Positions 16,531-24,965 of a stretch of DNA of 64,000 nt are shown one piece after another; within the stretch, counting starts at the first letter, position 1; the number at the start of each line of letters is the position of its first letter. The translations under genes were made by a program, and so were the position numbers. This DNA is from an uncultured Verrucomicrobiota bacterium (lineage in GTDB: Bacteria; Verrucomicrobiota; Verrucomicrobiia; Limisphaerales; UBA9464). The notes beneath the pieces are model-generated. The model searched no databases. It worked only from the letters and a program-made list of their open reading frames with translations, and was not told where the DNA came from. The DNA lies in the NCBI GenBank assembly GCA_903922605.1, contig CAIXUG010000085.1, positions 55,536 to 119,535 on the forward strand, in the 5' to 3' direction.

Positions 16531-18552
16531 ATGCTCCTGTTCGACCAGCTCAACAAAGGCGACCGCGCCCTGCGCACCGTGGCGTGGGTGGCGCTGGGCG
16601 GCCTGCTGTTGCTGGGGGCGCAGCTCTGGCGCCTGCAGATCTTTTCTGCGGCGAAATACCGCCAGAGCCAGGAAACCCAGAGCTTCCGCACCGTGCGCGT
16701 GCCGGCGATGCGCGGGAAGATTCTCGATCGCAACGGGGTCGAGCTCGTCGGCAACGCGCCGCGCTACCAGCTGGATCTTTATCTCGATGAGCTGCGGCCA
16801 CAGTTCGAGACCGAATACCAGCACCGCAAGCTGCAGGTGCTGGCGGCCAAGCGTGCCGCCGCCGGCGAACCGGAACCCACCGGCTTTTTTGCCCAGTTCC
16901 TCGACAAGTTCCGTCACAAGAAGCGCGGCGTACGCCTCACCCGGGACGAGATCGGCGCGCTCGAACGGCAGGTGCGCTACACGGTCGTGAGCAACACGGT
17001 GGCTGCCGTCGGCCAGCGGATGGGCATGGCCATCGGCCTCAGCGAGGAAGCCCTGCAGCATCACTACCTGCAAAAGCGCTTCCTGCCGCTTTCCATCGTG
17101 ACCAGCTGCACGCCGCAGCAGGTCGCGCAGATCACCGAGCAGGGCTGGACGGTCCCCGGTATGGCGCTGGAGCAGGTCGCCATCCGCAGCTACCCGCACG
17201 GCCCGCTGGCCGCCCATCTCCTGGGCAATCTCAAGCGCAACGACAGCTACGACGAGTCGGACGGCCCTTTTGACTACCGCCTGCCGGATTACGTCGGCGG
17301 TACCGGGCTTGAGAAATCGTTCGACCATGAACTGCGCGGGGTGGCCGGGGCGAAAAGCATCCTGGTCAACAGCGCCGGTTACCGGCATCGCCAGGCCGAG
17401 GAAATCATCACCCCGGCCGAACCGGGCCAGAACCTCGTCACCACGATTGATCTCGCGCTGCAGGTAGCGGTCGAGCAGGCGCTCAACGGCGTGAAGGCGG
17501 GCGACGAACGGGGGGCCGTCGTCGTGATGAATCCCGCCAACGGGGATGTCCTGGCGATGGCTTCAGCCCCCGCCTTCGATCCCTCCGAGTACGTCAACGG
17601 GATCTCCACGGAGCGCTACAACAGTTATTTTATGGCCGTGCCGGAACGCCGGCTCGTCAACCGCGCCTCCATCGGCGAATATTCGCCCGGTTCCACCTTC
17701 AAGATCATCAACGCGCTGGCGTTGCTGGAAAATGGGCTGAACCCGTCGGAAATCTACACCGTGGAGGCCGGCCCGGGAGGCAAAGGACGCTATATGCTGG
17801 GCCGACGACCGATTGGCGATACGGCGCCGCCCGGAGACTATGACTTCCGGCGCGCCTTCATCCGGTCCAGCAACAGCTATTTCATCAATTACGGCCTAAG
17901 GCTCGGCTGGGACCCGCTGATGAGGATGGGCCACCGTTTCGGCCTCGGCGAGCTCGCTGGCATCCGCATCGGTGAAGAGGCGCCCGGCTTTTTCCCCACG
18001 GGGGATGAAGCCCGGGAGCGCGGTTGGTCCCAGGGCAATCTGGCCAACGTGAGCATCGGCCAGGAAATCACGGTGACCCCGCTGCAGATGGCGGTGGTGC
18101 TCAGCGCCGTCGCCAACGGTGGCAAAGTGTACTGGCCGCGCATCGTGGACCGCCTTGAATCCGGTGACGTCCTGTCCAACGACAAGCCAGTCGTGGTGAA
18201 GCCCGGCCAGCTCCGGTCGCAGATCAATCTGCAGCCGCGGAACTGGGATCTTGTCCGGGCCGCGATGCGCGACGATGTCGCCGACGATGAAGGCAGCGGC
18301 AAGGCGTCACGGCTGAAAAACTTCGCCGTGTGCGGCAAAACCGGCACGGCCGAAATCAAAGGCTATGGGCGCAAGGACAAAGTGACGTGGTTCACCAGCT
18401 TCGCGCCCTATGAGGCCCCCCGCTATGTCGTCATCGTGATGGTCGAAAGCGGCGGCTCCGGCGGCGGCACCTGCGCCCCCGTGGCGAAGAAAGTCTACGA
18501 GTTCCTGCGGGACCGGGAACAGGGCCTGACGAAAGGAGTGGCCACCAAATGA
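16531..18552 (+). CDS. mrdA: Penicillin-binding protein 2 (peptidoglycan transpeptidase)
   Basis: A 673-residue class B PBP. It has an N-terminal membrane helix (TVAWVALGGLLLLGAQLW), a dimerisation domain (MRGKILDRNGVELVGNAPRYQL) and a transpeptidase domain. The catalytic SxxK is STFK (Ser near 388, Lys 391) in EYSPGSTFKIINAL, SxN is the SSNSYF region, and KTG is in CGKTGTAEIKG near 603. It cross-links peptidoglycan in the periplasm during elongation, with RodA as glycosyltransferase. A 160-bp gap separates it from mreD, and rodA overlaps its end by 4 nt, so the two are translationally coupled. Confidence 0.95.
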   Translation: MLLFDQLNKGDRALRTVAWVALGGLLLLGAQLWRLQIFSAAKYRQSQETQSFRTVRVPAMRGKILDRNGVELVGNAPRYQLDLYLDELRPQFETEYQHRKLQVLAAKRAAAGEPEPTGFFAQFLDKFRHKKRGVRLTRDEIGALERQVRYTVVSNTVAAVGQRMGMAIGLSEEALQHHYLQKRFLPLSIVTSCTPQQVAQITEQGWTVPGMALEQVAIRSYPHGPLAAHLLGNLKRNDSYDESDGPFDYRLPDYVGGTGLEKSFDHELRGVAGAKSILVNSAGYRHRQAEEIITPAEPGQNLVTTIDLALQVAVEQALNGVKAGDERGAVVVMNPANGDVLAMASAPAFDPSEYVNGISTERYNSYFMAVPERRLVNRASIGEYSPGSTFKIINALALLENGLNPSEIYTVEAGPGGKGRYMLGRRPIGDTAPPGDYDFRRAFIRSSNSYFINYGLRLGWDPLMRMGHRFGLGELAGIRIGEEAPGFFPTGDEARERGWSQGNLANVSIGQEITVTPLQMAVVLSAVANGGKVYWPRIVDRLESGDVLSNDKPVVVKPGQLRSQINLQPRNWDLVRAAMRDDVADDEGSGKASRLKNFAVCGKTGTAEIKGYGRKDKVTWFTSFAPYEAPRYVVIVMVESGGSGGGTCAPVAKKVYEFLRDREQGLTKGVATK

Positions 18553-19760
18553 TCTCGCCCCTCGTCGCCCCCCGGACCCGTGAAGCGCACGTGGACTGGC
18601 CGCTCTGGATCGCCGCGTTCGGCCTCATGCTGGTCGGGGTCGCCTTCATCTACTCCGCCACCGGTGACACCGATGCGGCGGCCAACCTGCCGTGGTGGCG
18701 CTACCGCGCGATCGGGCACCTGTTCGCCTTCATCTTCGGCCTGGGAGCCGTGTTTGTGCTGTGCCTGGAGGACTACGGCCGGCTCGCCCGCTGGTCGCTG
18801 GTGGCCTACTGGGTGAGCATCGTGCTGCTGGTGGGCGTGTTCCTGGTCGGTGTTTCCCGCAACGGCGCAAAACGCTGGATCGACTTCGGTCCGATCCAGT
18901 TCCAGCCCAGCGAATTTGCGAAGCTCGCCTTCCTCTTCGCGCTGGCCAACTTCCTGTCCCGCCCGCCCGAGGAGCTGCGCCTGCCGGGCAACTTCGTCAA
19001 GGCACTGGGGATGGCCCTGCTGCCGTTTGGCCTCATTCTCAAGGAGCCCGACCTCGGCTCGTCGCTCGTGTTCATGCCCACCGCGCTCGTGATGATGTTC
19101 GTCGCCGGCGTGCCGCGCGCGATGCTGGGCAAGTTCCTGGCCGGCACCGGCATCATCGCGGCCCTGATCCTCTTCGACGTGCTGTTTGCCCCGCCGAACT
19201 GGAAATTCATCAAGCTGGAGGAATACCAGCGCCGCCGGCTGATGGTTTATTTCAACGTCGATTTCGCCCCCTCCGGCGCGACTCCCGATCAGGCGCGACA
19301 GGCGCGCCTGCTCCAGCGCGACACCGCCATGAACGTGGATCAGGCCATGATCTCCATCGGTTCCGGCGGGCTGACCGGCAAGGGCTGGCGGTTGGGCACG
19401 CAGCATTCCCTGGGCTTCCTGCCCCGGCTGGGCGCGCACAACGACTTCATTTTCTCTGTGATCGCCGAGGAGAAAGGTTTCCTGGGCAGCGTCACCGTCC
19501 TGGGCCTCTACGGCGTGGTGCTCTTCACGGGCATCCGCATCGCCGGGGAGGCCCGCGACCGACTCGGCCGGCTGCTGGCCACCGGGGTCGTCACGCTGCT
19601 CTTCAGCCACATCTTTGTGAACATCGGCATGAACATCCGGCTGATGCCGGTGACGGGCATCCCACTGCCCCTGCTCAGCGCAGGCGGAACGTCAGTGCTC
19701 TGCTCCCTCGTTGCCATTGGCATCCTCCAAAACATTCACCTGTATCGGCGTCACTACTGA
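18549..19760 (+). CDS. rodA: RodA-type peptidoglycan glycosyltransferase (SEDS family)
   Basis: A 403-residue protein with about ten membrane helices. SEDS landmarks are GAKRWIDFGPIQFQPSEFAKLAFLFALA (in pieces), KEPDLGSSLVFMPTALVMMFVAG, GWRLGTQHSLGFLPRLGAHNDFIFSVIAEEKG (in pieces) and the C-terminal GIPLPLLSAGGTSVLCSL. The catalytic Asp region is in the loop near the KEPDLG segment. It polymerises glycan strands with PBP2. It overlaps the PBP2 gene by 4 nt, which supports RodA rather than FtsW. It is followed after 18 bp by the RNase E/G gene. Confidence 0.93.
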   Translation: MISPLVAPRTREAHVDWPLWIAAFGLMLVGVAFIYSATGDTDAAANLPWWRYRAIGHLFAFIFGLGAVFVLCLEDYGRLARWSLVAYWVSIVLLVGVFLVGVSRNGAKRWIDFGPIQFQPSEFAKLAFLFALANFLSRPPEELRLPGNFVKALGMALLPFGLILKEPDLGSSLVFMPTALVMMFVAGVPRAMLGKFLAGTGIIAALILFDVLFAPPNWKFIKLEEYQRRRLMVYFNVDFAPSGATPDQARQARLLQRDTAMNVDQAMISIGSGGLTGKGWRLGTQHSLGFLPRLGAHNDFIFSVIAEEKGFLGSVTVLGLYGVVLFTGIRIAGEARDRLGRLLATGVVTLLFSHIFVNIGMNIRLMPVTGIPLPLLSAGGTSVLCSLVAIGILQNIHLYRRHY

Positions 19761-19778
19761 CGCCCCGACCAAAACATC

Positions 19779-21776
19779 ATGAGTCAACAGTCATTCAAAA
19801 AGGGCAGCGGCCCCATGCGCTTCAAGCCGCAGCGCGGCCTCGGCTCGCCCGCCAAGCCCAACCGCGCCGCCAACACCGCCCGCGCCGAGGCCGTCGGCGA
19901 GAAACCGGCGAACGACCACGTCTTCGACCGGCGGCGTCACGAGGCGGAAATCCGGCGTGCGGAAAATCTCGCCGCCGGCCTTCCCGAGGACGCCACCGAC
20001 CATCAGGACGAGGCCCAGCCCACCGCCTCCGGCCGTGACCAGCGCTACCGCCGCCCGGACCTTTCCCGCCCCGAGGAACTCACCGAGGAGGACGAATCGT
20101 CCGAGTTCAAAAAAGAGGCCCCGAAGGAAAAGGCGCCCCGGACGCTCTTCGAGAAGGCCCGCGCCGCCGTCAAGCAGGTGGTCAAGAAGGTCAAGCAGTT
20201 CATCAAGCCCGAGGACAAGGAGACCGTCGAGGTCATCATCAACTCCGAGCCGCTGGAGACCCGCGTGGCCGTGCTCGTGGACAGCAAGCTGGAGGACTTC
20301 ACCGTCGAGCGCACCAACACGGAGCGGCTCGTTGGCAGCATCTACAAGGGCAAGGTCCGCAACCTGGAAGACGGCCTCAAGGCGGCCTTCGTGGACATCG
20401 GCTTCGAGAAGAACGCCTTCCTGCACTACTGGGACATCATCCCCAACAGCTTCGACTCCAGTGTCGAGATCGTGGAACGCGAGGGCGACCGCCAGAAGAA
20501 GAGGGACAACAAGCCCAAGATCACCCAGCGGGATGTCCCCAGGCTCTATCCCGTCGGCAGCGAGATCATCGTGCAGGTCACCAAGGGGCCCATCGGCACC
20601 AAGGGACCGCGCGTCACCACCAACCTCTCCCTGCCCGGACGCTACCTGGTGCTGCTGCCGAACTCCGACCAGTCCGGCATTTCCCGCAAGATCGACAACC
20701 ACGAGGAACGGCAGCGCCTGAAGAAGATCGTGCGCGAACTCACCCTGCCCGAGGGCATGGGCGTCATCGTGCGGACGGCCGGCGAGGGCAAGCTCAAGCG
20801 CTACTTCATCCGGGACGTCGCGATGCTGCTGGAGGAATGGAAAAACATTCAGGAGAAGATCAAGACCCAGGGCCTCGCCTCGTGCGTCTTCCAGGAGCCG
20901 GACCTCATCGAGCGCACCGTGCGCGACTTCCTCACGGAGGAGGTCACCCGCATCCTGATCGACAGCAACAAGGAGTATCAGCGCATCCGCGACAGCATCG
21001 CGAAGATCAGCCAGCGCTCCGCCAAGAAGGTGGTCTTCTACAACGAGGCCCAGCCGCTGTTCGACCGCTTCAACGTCAGCAAGCAGCTGGAGCACGCCTT
21101 TGGCCGCCAGGTCACGCTCAAGAGCGGTGGCTACCTCATCATCGACGAGACGGAGGCGCTCGTGGCCATCGACGTGAATTCCGGCAAGCACAAGGGCTCC
21201 AAGGACCACGACCAGAACCTGCTGAAGGTGAACCTGGAGGCCGCCGACGAGATCGCCCGCCAGCTCCGCCTCCGGAACATGGGCGGCATCATCGTGCTCG
21301 ACTTCATCGACATGAAGTCCCGCAGCGACCAGCAGCGCGTTTTCCAGCGCATGAAGGAGAACCTGAAGCGCGACAAGGCCAAGACACACGTGCTGCCCCT
21401 CTCCCAGCTCGGCCTCATGGAGATGACGCGCCAGCGCCATACCGAGAGTGTGGCCGCCGCGATGTACATGGACTGCCCGCACTGCAAGGGCCGCGGCGTG
21501 GTCAAGAGTGCCGAGTCCATGAGCGTCGAGCTCCAGCGCAAGCTCACCAGCATCATGAAGGCGCGGCCGCGCAGCGAGGAGGACTTCCAGCTCCGCATCC
21601 ACTGCACCCAGCAGGTCCTCGACCGCCTCCGCACCCAGGACGAGAAGCTGCTCATCGAGCTGGAGAAGAAATTCTTCGCCAAGCTCTCGTTCCGGCCCGA
21701 GCCGGGCTTCCACAACGAACAGTGGGCTATCTACAACGCGATGACGAATCAGGAGCTGGCCAAAAACCAGAACTGA
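19779..21776 (+). CDS. Ribonuclease E/G family endoribonuclease
   Basis: A 665-residue protein. A ~140-residue charged N-terminal extension (Arg/Glu/Lys-rich) precedes an S1 domain with TRVAVLVDSKLEDFTVERTN, GSIYKGKVRNLEDGLKAAFVDIG (shown in part) and FLHYWDI. The catalytic DNase I-like region contains VAIDVNSGKHKG and IIVLDFIDM, which supply the two metal-binding Asp residues. The zinc-link is CPHCKGRG. It initiates mRNA decay and matures rRNA/tRNA. Length lies between RNase G (~490) and RNase E (~1060), with the extra part at the N- rather than C-terminus. Linkage of rng to mre genes is common. A strong terminator follows. Confidence 0.92.
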   Translation: MSQQSFKKGSGPMRFKPQRGLGSPAKPNRAANTARAEAVGEKPANDHVFDRRRHEAEIRRAENLAAGLPEDATDHQDEAQPTASGRDQRYRRPDLSRPEELTEEDESSEFKKEAPKEKAPRTLFEKARAAVKQVVKKVKQFIKPEDKETVEVIINSEPLETRVAVLVDSKLEDFTVERTNTERLVGSIYKGKVRNLEDGLKAAFVDIGFEKNAFLHYWDIIPNSFDSSVEIVEREGDRQKKRDNKPKITQRDVPRLYPVGSEIIVQVTKGPIGTKGPRVTTNLSLPGRYLVLLPNSDQSGISRKIDNHEERQRLKKIVRELTLPEGMGVIVRTAGEGKLKRYFIRDVAMLLEEWKNIQEKIKTQGLASCVFQEPDLIERTVRDFLTEEVTRILIDSNKEYQRIRDSIAKISQRSAKKVVFYNEAQPLFDRFNVSKQLEHAFGRQVTLKSGGYLIIDETEALVAIDVNSGKHKGSKDHDQNLLKVNLEAADEIARQLRLRNMGGIIVLDFIDMKSRSDQQRVFQRMKENLKRDKAKTHVLPLSQLGLMEMTRQRHTESVAAAMYMDCPHCKGRGVVKSAESMSVELQRKLTSIMKARPRSEEDFQLRIHCTQQVLDRLRTQDEKLLIELEKKFFAKLSFRPEPGFHNEQWAIYNAMTNQELAKNQN

Positions 21777-21793
21777 GCGTTTGGAAAATCATG

Positions 21794-21824
21794 GGCCGCG
21801 CCGGCAACCGGCGCGGCCTTTTGT
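21794..21824 (+). terminator. Rho-independent terminator of the mre-rne cluster
   Basis: A perfect 11-bp stem, GGCCGCGCCGG/CCGGCGCGGCC with a CAA loop (21794-21818), is followed by TTTTGTT. It lies 17 bp after the RNase E/G stop. Confidence 0.9.
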
Positions 21825-21866
21825 TGGGCTGCGGTCGGAAGGCCACGCCCTGGTAGCGGCCCGGCA

Positions 21867-21953
21867 TCCTGCTCATGCTCTTACTATTGCTCCGGTTGGC
21901 CGTTTGGCAGGCGTTACCGAAGACCATGAGCAAGAGTAAGAGCATGAGCAGGA
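21867..21953. repeat. GAGCAAGAG-word palindrome, copy 1
   Basis: The left arm TCCTGCTCATGCTCTTAC (21867-21884) is exactly complementary to the right arm at 21936-21953; flanking words (ttgctc, gagcaag) extend the similarity. The element sits between the RNase E/G terminator and the aroF leader. A close relative of the same length and arm design is at 28771-28860. Confidence 0.75.
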
Positions 21954-22010
21954 ATACGCTTCGGCTTCAGAATTGACGTTTGCCCTCCGATCGTCTTCCT
22001 TACCCCGGTA

Positions 22011-22085
22011 ATGAGTCGCGCGTTTTACGTGTTTAGCTTTTGGTCCGGCTATTTTAGCCGGGCCGGCTGGCGCGTGGATGCGTGA
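22011..22085 (+). CDS. Aromatic-amino-acid leader peptide of aroF
   Basis: A 24-codon ORF (ATG 22011, TGA 22083-22085). Eight of its residues are aromatic: F5, Y6, F8, F10, W11, Y14, F15 and W20, so all three end products of the shikimate pathway are represented and seven of the eight fall within residues 5-15. The core is AFYVFSFWSGYFSRAGW. It ends 18 bp before an intrinsic terminator and 90 bp before the DAHP synthase gene. This is the layout of a ribosome-stalling leader peptide, as known for trp, phe and his operons. No clear Shine-Dalgarno is seen before it. A TTGACG at 21973 could be a -35 element, but no good -10 follows. Translation is inferred. Confidence 0.82.
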   Translation: MSRAFYVFSFWSGYFSRAGWRVDA

Positions 22086-22137
22086 CACGGAGTTGCACCC
22101 CACCGCCGCCGGCTTCCGCCGGCGGCGTTTTTATTTT
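22042..22137 (+). promoter_or_regulatory. Transcription attenuator controlling aroF
   Basis: Three mutually exclusive stems can be drawn. Stem 1:2 pairs 22042-22050 (GGTCCGGCT) with 22056-22064 (AGCCGGGCC), 9 bp with one G-U and an ATTTT loop. Stem 2:3, the antiterminator, pairs 22062-22072 (GCCGGCTGGCG) with 22104-22113 (CGCCGCCGGC), 10 bp with one bulged T. Stem 3:4, the terminator, pairs 22104-22113 with 22118-22127 (GCCGGCGGCG), loop TTCC, followed by TTTTTATTTT. A ribosome stalled on the Phe/Tyr/Trp codons would block strand 1 and free strand 2 for antitermination; a fluent ribosome would allow termination. The structure is seen in sequence; the mechanism is inferred from known attenuators. 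Confidence 0.8.
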
Positions 22138-22175
22138 CGCCCCCCCGGCTTCCGCTTCGGCACCCCTAATACACC

Positions 22176-23189
22176 ATGATCATTGTCCTCAAACCCAACC
22201 TGTCCCGTAAGGAAGAAGCCGCCGTGCTCGCCGAGATCAAACGCCTGGGCTACACGCCGCACGTCATGCGCGGCGTCGCCCGCACCGTCGTCGGCGCCAT
22301 CGGCGATGAGCGCGAACACGCTTCGCTGGAAGCGCTCAACGCCTGGCCGCAGGTCGAGAGCGTCATGCGCGTGCAGAAGCGCCACAAACTCGTGAGCCGC
22401 GAGGCGCACCCGCAGAATTCAACCGTCACCACGCGTGGCGTTGTCATTGGCGGCCCGAAGTTCGTGGTCATGGCCGGCCCCTGCTCCGTCGAGAGCGAGA
22501 CGCAACTGATGAAGACCGCCGAGGCCGTCGCCAAGGCCGGGGCCACGGTGCTGCGCGGCGGGGCCTTCAAACCGCGCACCTCGCCCTACGAGTTCCAGGG
22601 CCTCGGTGAAAAGGGGCTGAAGCTCCTGGCCAAGGCGCGCAAGGCCACCGGCCTTCCCATCATCACCGAGCTGCTGTCCGAGGATCACGCCGAGATGGTC
22701 GCGGAATACGCTGACATCCTGCAGATTGGCGCGCGCAACGCGCAGAACTTCCAACTGCTCATCGCCGCCGCCAAAACCGGAAAGCCCGTGCTCCTCAAGC
22801 GCGGTCTGGCCATGAAGATCGAGGAGTGGCTGCTCGCCGGCGAATACGTCCTGGCGAACAACAACCGCGACCTGATGTTCTGCGAACGCGGCATCCGCAC
22901 CTTCGAGACCTACACGCGCAACACGCTCGACCTCTCGACGATCCCCATCGTGAAACGGGAGTCGCATTGTCCCATCGTCATCGATCCCAGTCAGGGTGGC
23001 GGGCGCGCGGACCTGGTGGCCTCCTTCTGCAAGGGTGCCATCGCGATGGGGGCCGACGCCCTGCTGATCGAGGTTCACCCCAATCCCGCCGAAGCCTGGA
23101 GCGATGGCGCCCAGCAACTTTCGCTCGAAGGCTTCTCCCAGCTCATGGTCGAGCTGAAGCCCTTCATCGCGGCGGCTGGTCGGGAGTAG
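22176..23189 (+). CDS. aroF: 3-deoxy-7-phosphoheptulonate (DAHP) synthase, type I-beta
   Basis: A 337-residue enzyme that joins phosphoenolpyruvate and erythrose 4-phosphate, the first step of the shikimate pathway. Residues 1-70 form a ferredoxin-like regulatory domain (MIIVLKPNLSRKEEAAVL, GVARTVVGAIGD), as in Thermotoga-type enzymes feedback-inhibited by Tyr/Phe. The barrel follows, with VMAGPCSVESE, LRGGAFKPRTSPYEFQG, LQIGARNAQNF, VLLKRGLAMKIEEWLLA and IVIDPSQGGG. These supply the metal-binding Cys, His, Glu and Asp and the substrate-binding Lys/Arg residues. Upstream is an aromatic leader peptide with attenuator, so the gene seems controlled both by transcription attenuation and by its own allosteric domain. 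Confidence 0.95.
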   Translation: MIIVLKPNLSRKEEAAVLAEIKRLGYTPHVMRGVARTVVGAIGDEREHASLEALNAWPQVESVMRVQKRHKLVSREAHPQNSTVTTRGVVIGGPKFVVMAGPCSVESETQLMKTAEAVAKAGATVLRGGAFKPRTSPYEFQGLGEKGLKLLAKARKATGLPIITELLSEDHAEMVAEYADILQIGARNAQNFQLLIAAAKTGKPVLLKRGLAMKIEEWLLAGEYVLANNNRDLMFCERGIRTFETYTRNTLDLSTIPIVKRESHCPIVIDPSQGGGRADLVASFCKGAIAMGADALLIEVHPNPAEAWSDGAQQLSLEGFSQLMVELKPFIAAAGRE

Positions 23190-23195
23190 CTTCCC

Positions 23196-23261
23196 GGAGC
23201 GCCGAGCATTGCTCGGCTTGAGCACCACAGTGATCGTTCCAGCCGCAATGCTCGGCGCTCC
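23196..23261. repeat. 17-bp perfect inverted repeat between convergent genes
   Basis: GGAGCGCCGAGCATTGC (23196-23212) and its exact complement (23245-23261) flank a 32-nt loop. It fills the gap between the ends of aroF and the minus-strand propeller gene. It may act as a bidirectional terminator, although no T-run is present, or be an interspersed repeat. Confidence 0.65.
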
Positions 23262-23267
23262 GCCTGT

Positions 23268-24512
23268 TCAGGGCGTCGGCCGCACGTCGAGCGCGATCAT
23301 CTGGTTCTTGTCGCGCGCAACCAGCAGGCCATCGGCGATGGCGAAGGGCGGACGGGTTCCGCTGCCCAAAACCTGGGCCCGGGCCAGCGGCTTGAACGCG
23401 GCGGGTTCGGCAGCCACCACGATGAGTTCGCCGGATTCGAGGAGCAGCACGAGCCGGTCGTCCGCCAGCGCGACGGTGCCGGCCCCGATCCCATCCTCGC
23501 TCCAGCGCACCTTGCCGGTGCGCCACTCGATGCAGCGGAACGCCGGCCCCCGTTCCTGCCGGCCATGGAAGCCGTACAGAAACTCACCCCGTTTCACCGG
23601 TGTGGCGTAGTGGGCGGAAAGCGAATCATCGCCGGACCATATGGATTCCGCGCTGTCCGGTTTCAGCTTCAAAAGCACCGCCCCGGTGCCGTAACTGGCG
23701 GTCAGAAAGACCTCGTCACCGGCGACCACCGGACTGGCGGCATTCACCGAGGCGTGCTCGCGCGAACGCCAGGGAAAGCCGAAGCGCAACCGCCCCGCCA
23801 CCGGATCAACCACCTTCAGTCCGGCCCGCGTGAAGAAAAGCACCGAGCGTTCCTTTTCCAAGACAAACGGCACGGGCGAGGCGTAGCCCGCCTCATCGTC
23901 GGTGAGCTTCCACACCAGCTTGCCCGTGTCCGCGGCGAAGGCCGCCAGACCGGCACCATTGCTGCCGCCAAGGTTGAGCAGGAGCAGATTGCCCTCGACC
24001 AACGGTGAACAGGCGGCACCAAAGAACCCCTTGTCTGCCCCGAAGCGCGCCTGGGTATCCACCTCCCACAGCTTCTTGCCGTCCGCCAACGAGACTCCGA
24101 TCAGGTGGCCATCCGCACCGAAAAGGAACACACGCCCATCACTGACCGCCGGGACCGCGCGCGGACCTTCGTCAAAACCAAAATCGTCCACATAGGCGGT
24201 CGGGGTCGAGCAGCGCCAGACCGGCTCTCCGGTCTTGGCCGAGAAGGCCTCCAGCAGGGCCTCGTTGTCCACCCGATGGAACAGCAGCACCTTGCCCTCC
24301 ACGATGACCGGGCCGCTAAACCCCTGCCCCACCTTGCGCCGCCAGAGGCGGGCCGGCCCTTCCTTGGGAAAACTGGCGGCAATCCGGTTGGTGGTGGTGC
24401 CATTTCGGTTGGGCCCAAGAAATTGCGGCCAGTCCGCCGCCCGCACCGGGCCGGCACCCACCAATAAAATCGCCCCGGAAATGACCGGGGCGAGCTGACG
24501 GAAGAATTGCAC
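23268..24512 (-). CDS. Periplasmic PQQ-type beta-propeller protein (BamB-like)
   Basis: A 414-residue protein with a signal peptide (FRQLAPVISGAILLVGAGPVRA) and mature start ADWPQFLGPNRNGTT, the usual opening of planctomycete/verrucomicrobial PQQ-propeller proteins. Blades are marked by repeated 'tG...W' motifs: SAKTGEPVWRC, LADGKKLWEVD, AADTGKLVWKLT, EWRTGKVRWSE. Such proteins act as scaffolds (BamB) or occasionally as quinone-binding enzymes; no calcium/PQQ active-site signature is evident, so a non-enzymatic role is favoured. The start is GTG at 24512. It is the last gene of the tonB-exbB-exbD-exbD run, 15 bp after the second exbD, so it is probably co-transcribed. Confidence 0.75.
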   Translation of the reverse strand: MQFFRQLAPVISGAILLVGAGPVRAADWPQFLGPNRNGTTTNRIAASFPKEGPARLWRRKVGQGFSGPVIVEGKVLLFHRVDNEALLEAFSAKTGEPVWRCSTPTAYVDDFGFDEGPRAVPAVSDGRVFLFGADGHLIGVSLADGKKLWEVDTQARFGADKGFFGAACSPLVEGNLLLLNLGGSNGAGLAAFAADTGKLVWKLTDDEAGYASPVPFVLEKERSVLFFTRAGLKVVDPVAGRLRFGFPWRSREHASVNAASPVVAGDEVFLTASYGTGAVLLKLKPDSAESIWSGDDSLSAHYATPVKRGEFLYGFHGRQERGPAFRCIEWRTGKVRWSEDGIGAGTVALADDRLVLLLESGELIVVAAEPAAFKPLARAQVLGSGTRPPFAIADGLLVARDKNQMIALDVRPTP

Positions 24513-24527
24513 GCGCCAGAAATGCGC

Positions 24528-24953
24528 TCAGTCCTTCGGCGGTTCAATCGCAAAGGAGACTTTGGGGGCACCGACGGCCTTCACGGAGTCGAGAATGTTC
24601 ATGACCATGCCATGCGTGGATTTCTGGTCCGCCTTGATGTACACGGGCAGATTGGTGTTGGCGTTCATCCGTTCCTTCAGCGCCTTTTCCATTTCCGGGA
24701 TGGAGAGGTGCTTGGAGTCCACGGAGACGTCACCCGTGCGCGAAATCTCGATGTTGAAGACATCGGGTTTCTTGCTGGTGGTCTGGGCCGTGGCGGTGGG
24801 CAGGTCCATCTTGATGACCTGCAGCTTCTGCATGGAGAGGCTGACCATCATGAAGGCCGCCAGCAGGAAGAACATCACGTCGATCAACGGGATGATCTCG
24901 ATGCGCGCCTTTTTCCGGCCGCCGAGGGAATGTGAGGAACCGCCGCCTGCCAT
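24528..24953 (-). CDS. exbD: ExbD/TolR family protein (second copy)
   Basis: A 141-residue protein with a short cytoplasmic start, the ExbD membrane helix RIEIIPLIDVMFFLLAAFMMVSLS (quoted in part: PLIDVMFFLLAAFMM) bearing the conserved proton-carrying Asp, and a periplasmic domain ending with a Ton/Tol-type fold (LPVYIKADQKSTHGMVMNILDSVK). ExbD and ExbB use the proton gradient to energise TonB. The gene is 12 bp downstream of another exbD; the membrane helices of the two copies are almost the same while their periplasmic parts differ. Their membrane-helix DNA is also very similar, consistent with tandem duplication. Confidence 0.9.
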   Translation of the reverse strand: MAGGGSSHSLGGRKKARIEIIPLIDVMFFLLAAFMMVSLSMQKLQVIKMDLPTATAQTTSKKPDVFNIEISRTGDVSVDSKHLSIPEMEKALKERMNANTNLPVYIKADQKSTHGMVMNILDSVKAVGAPKVSFAIEPPKD

Positions 24954-24965
24954 GGGATGATTGGG

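Noticed and set aside
19791..21713. 640-codon open frame antisense to the RNase E/G gene
   Set aside because: The product is a Leu/Val/Asp/Gly-rich chain with no domain; it mirrors third-position G+C of the real gene, whose S1, catalytic and zinc motifs are clear.
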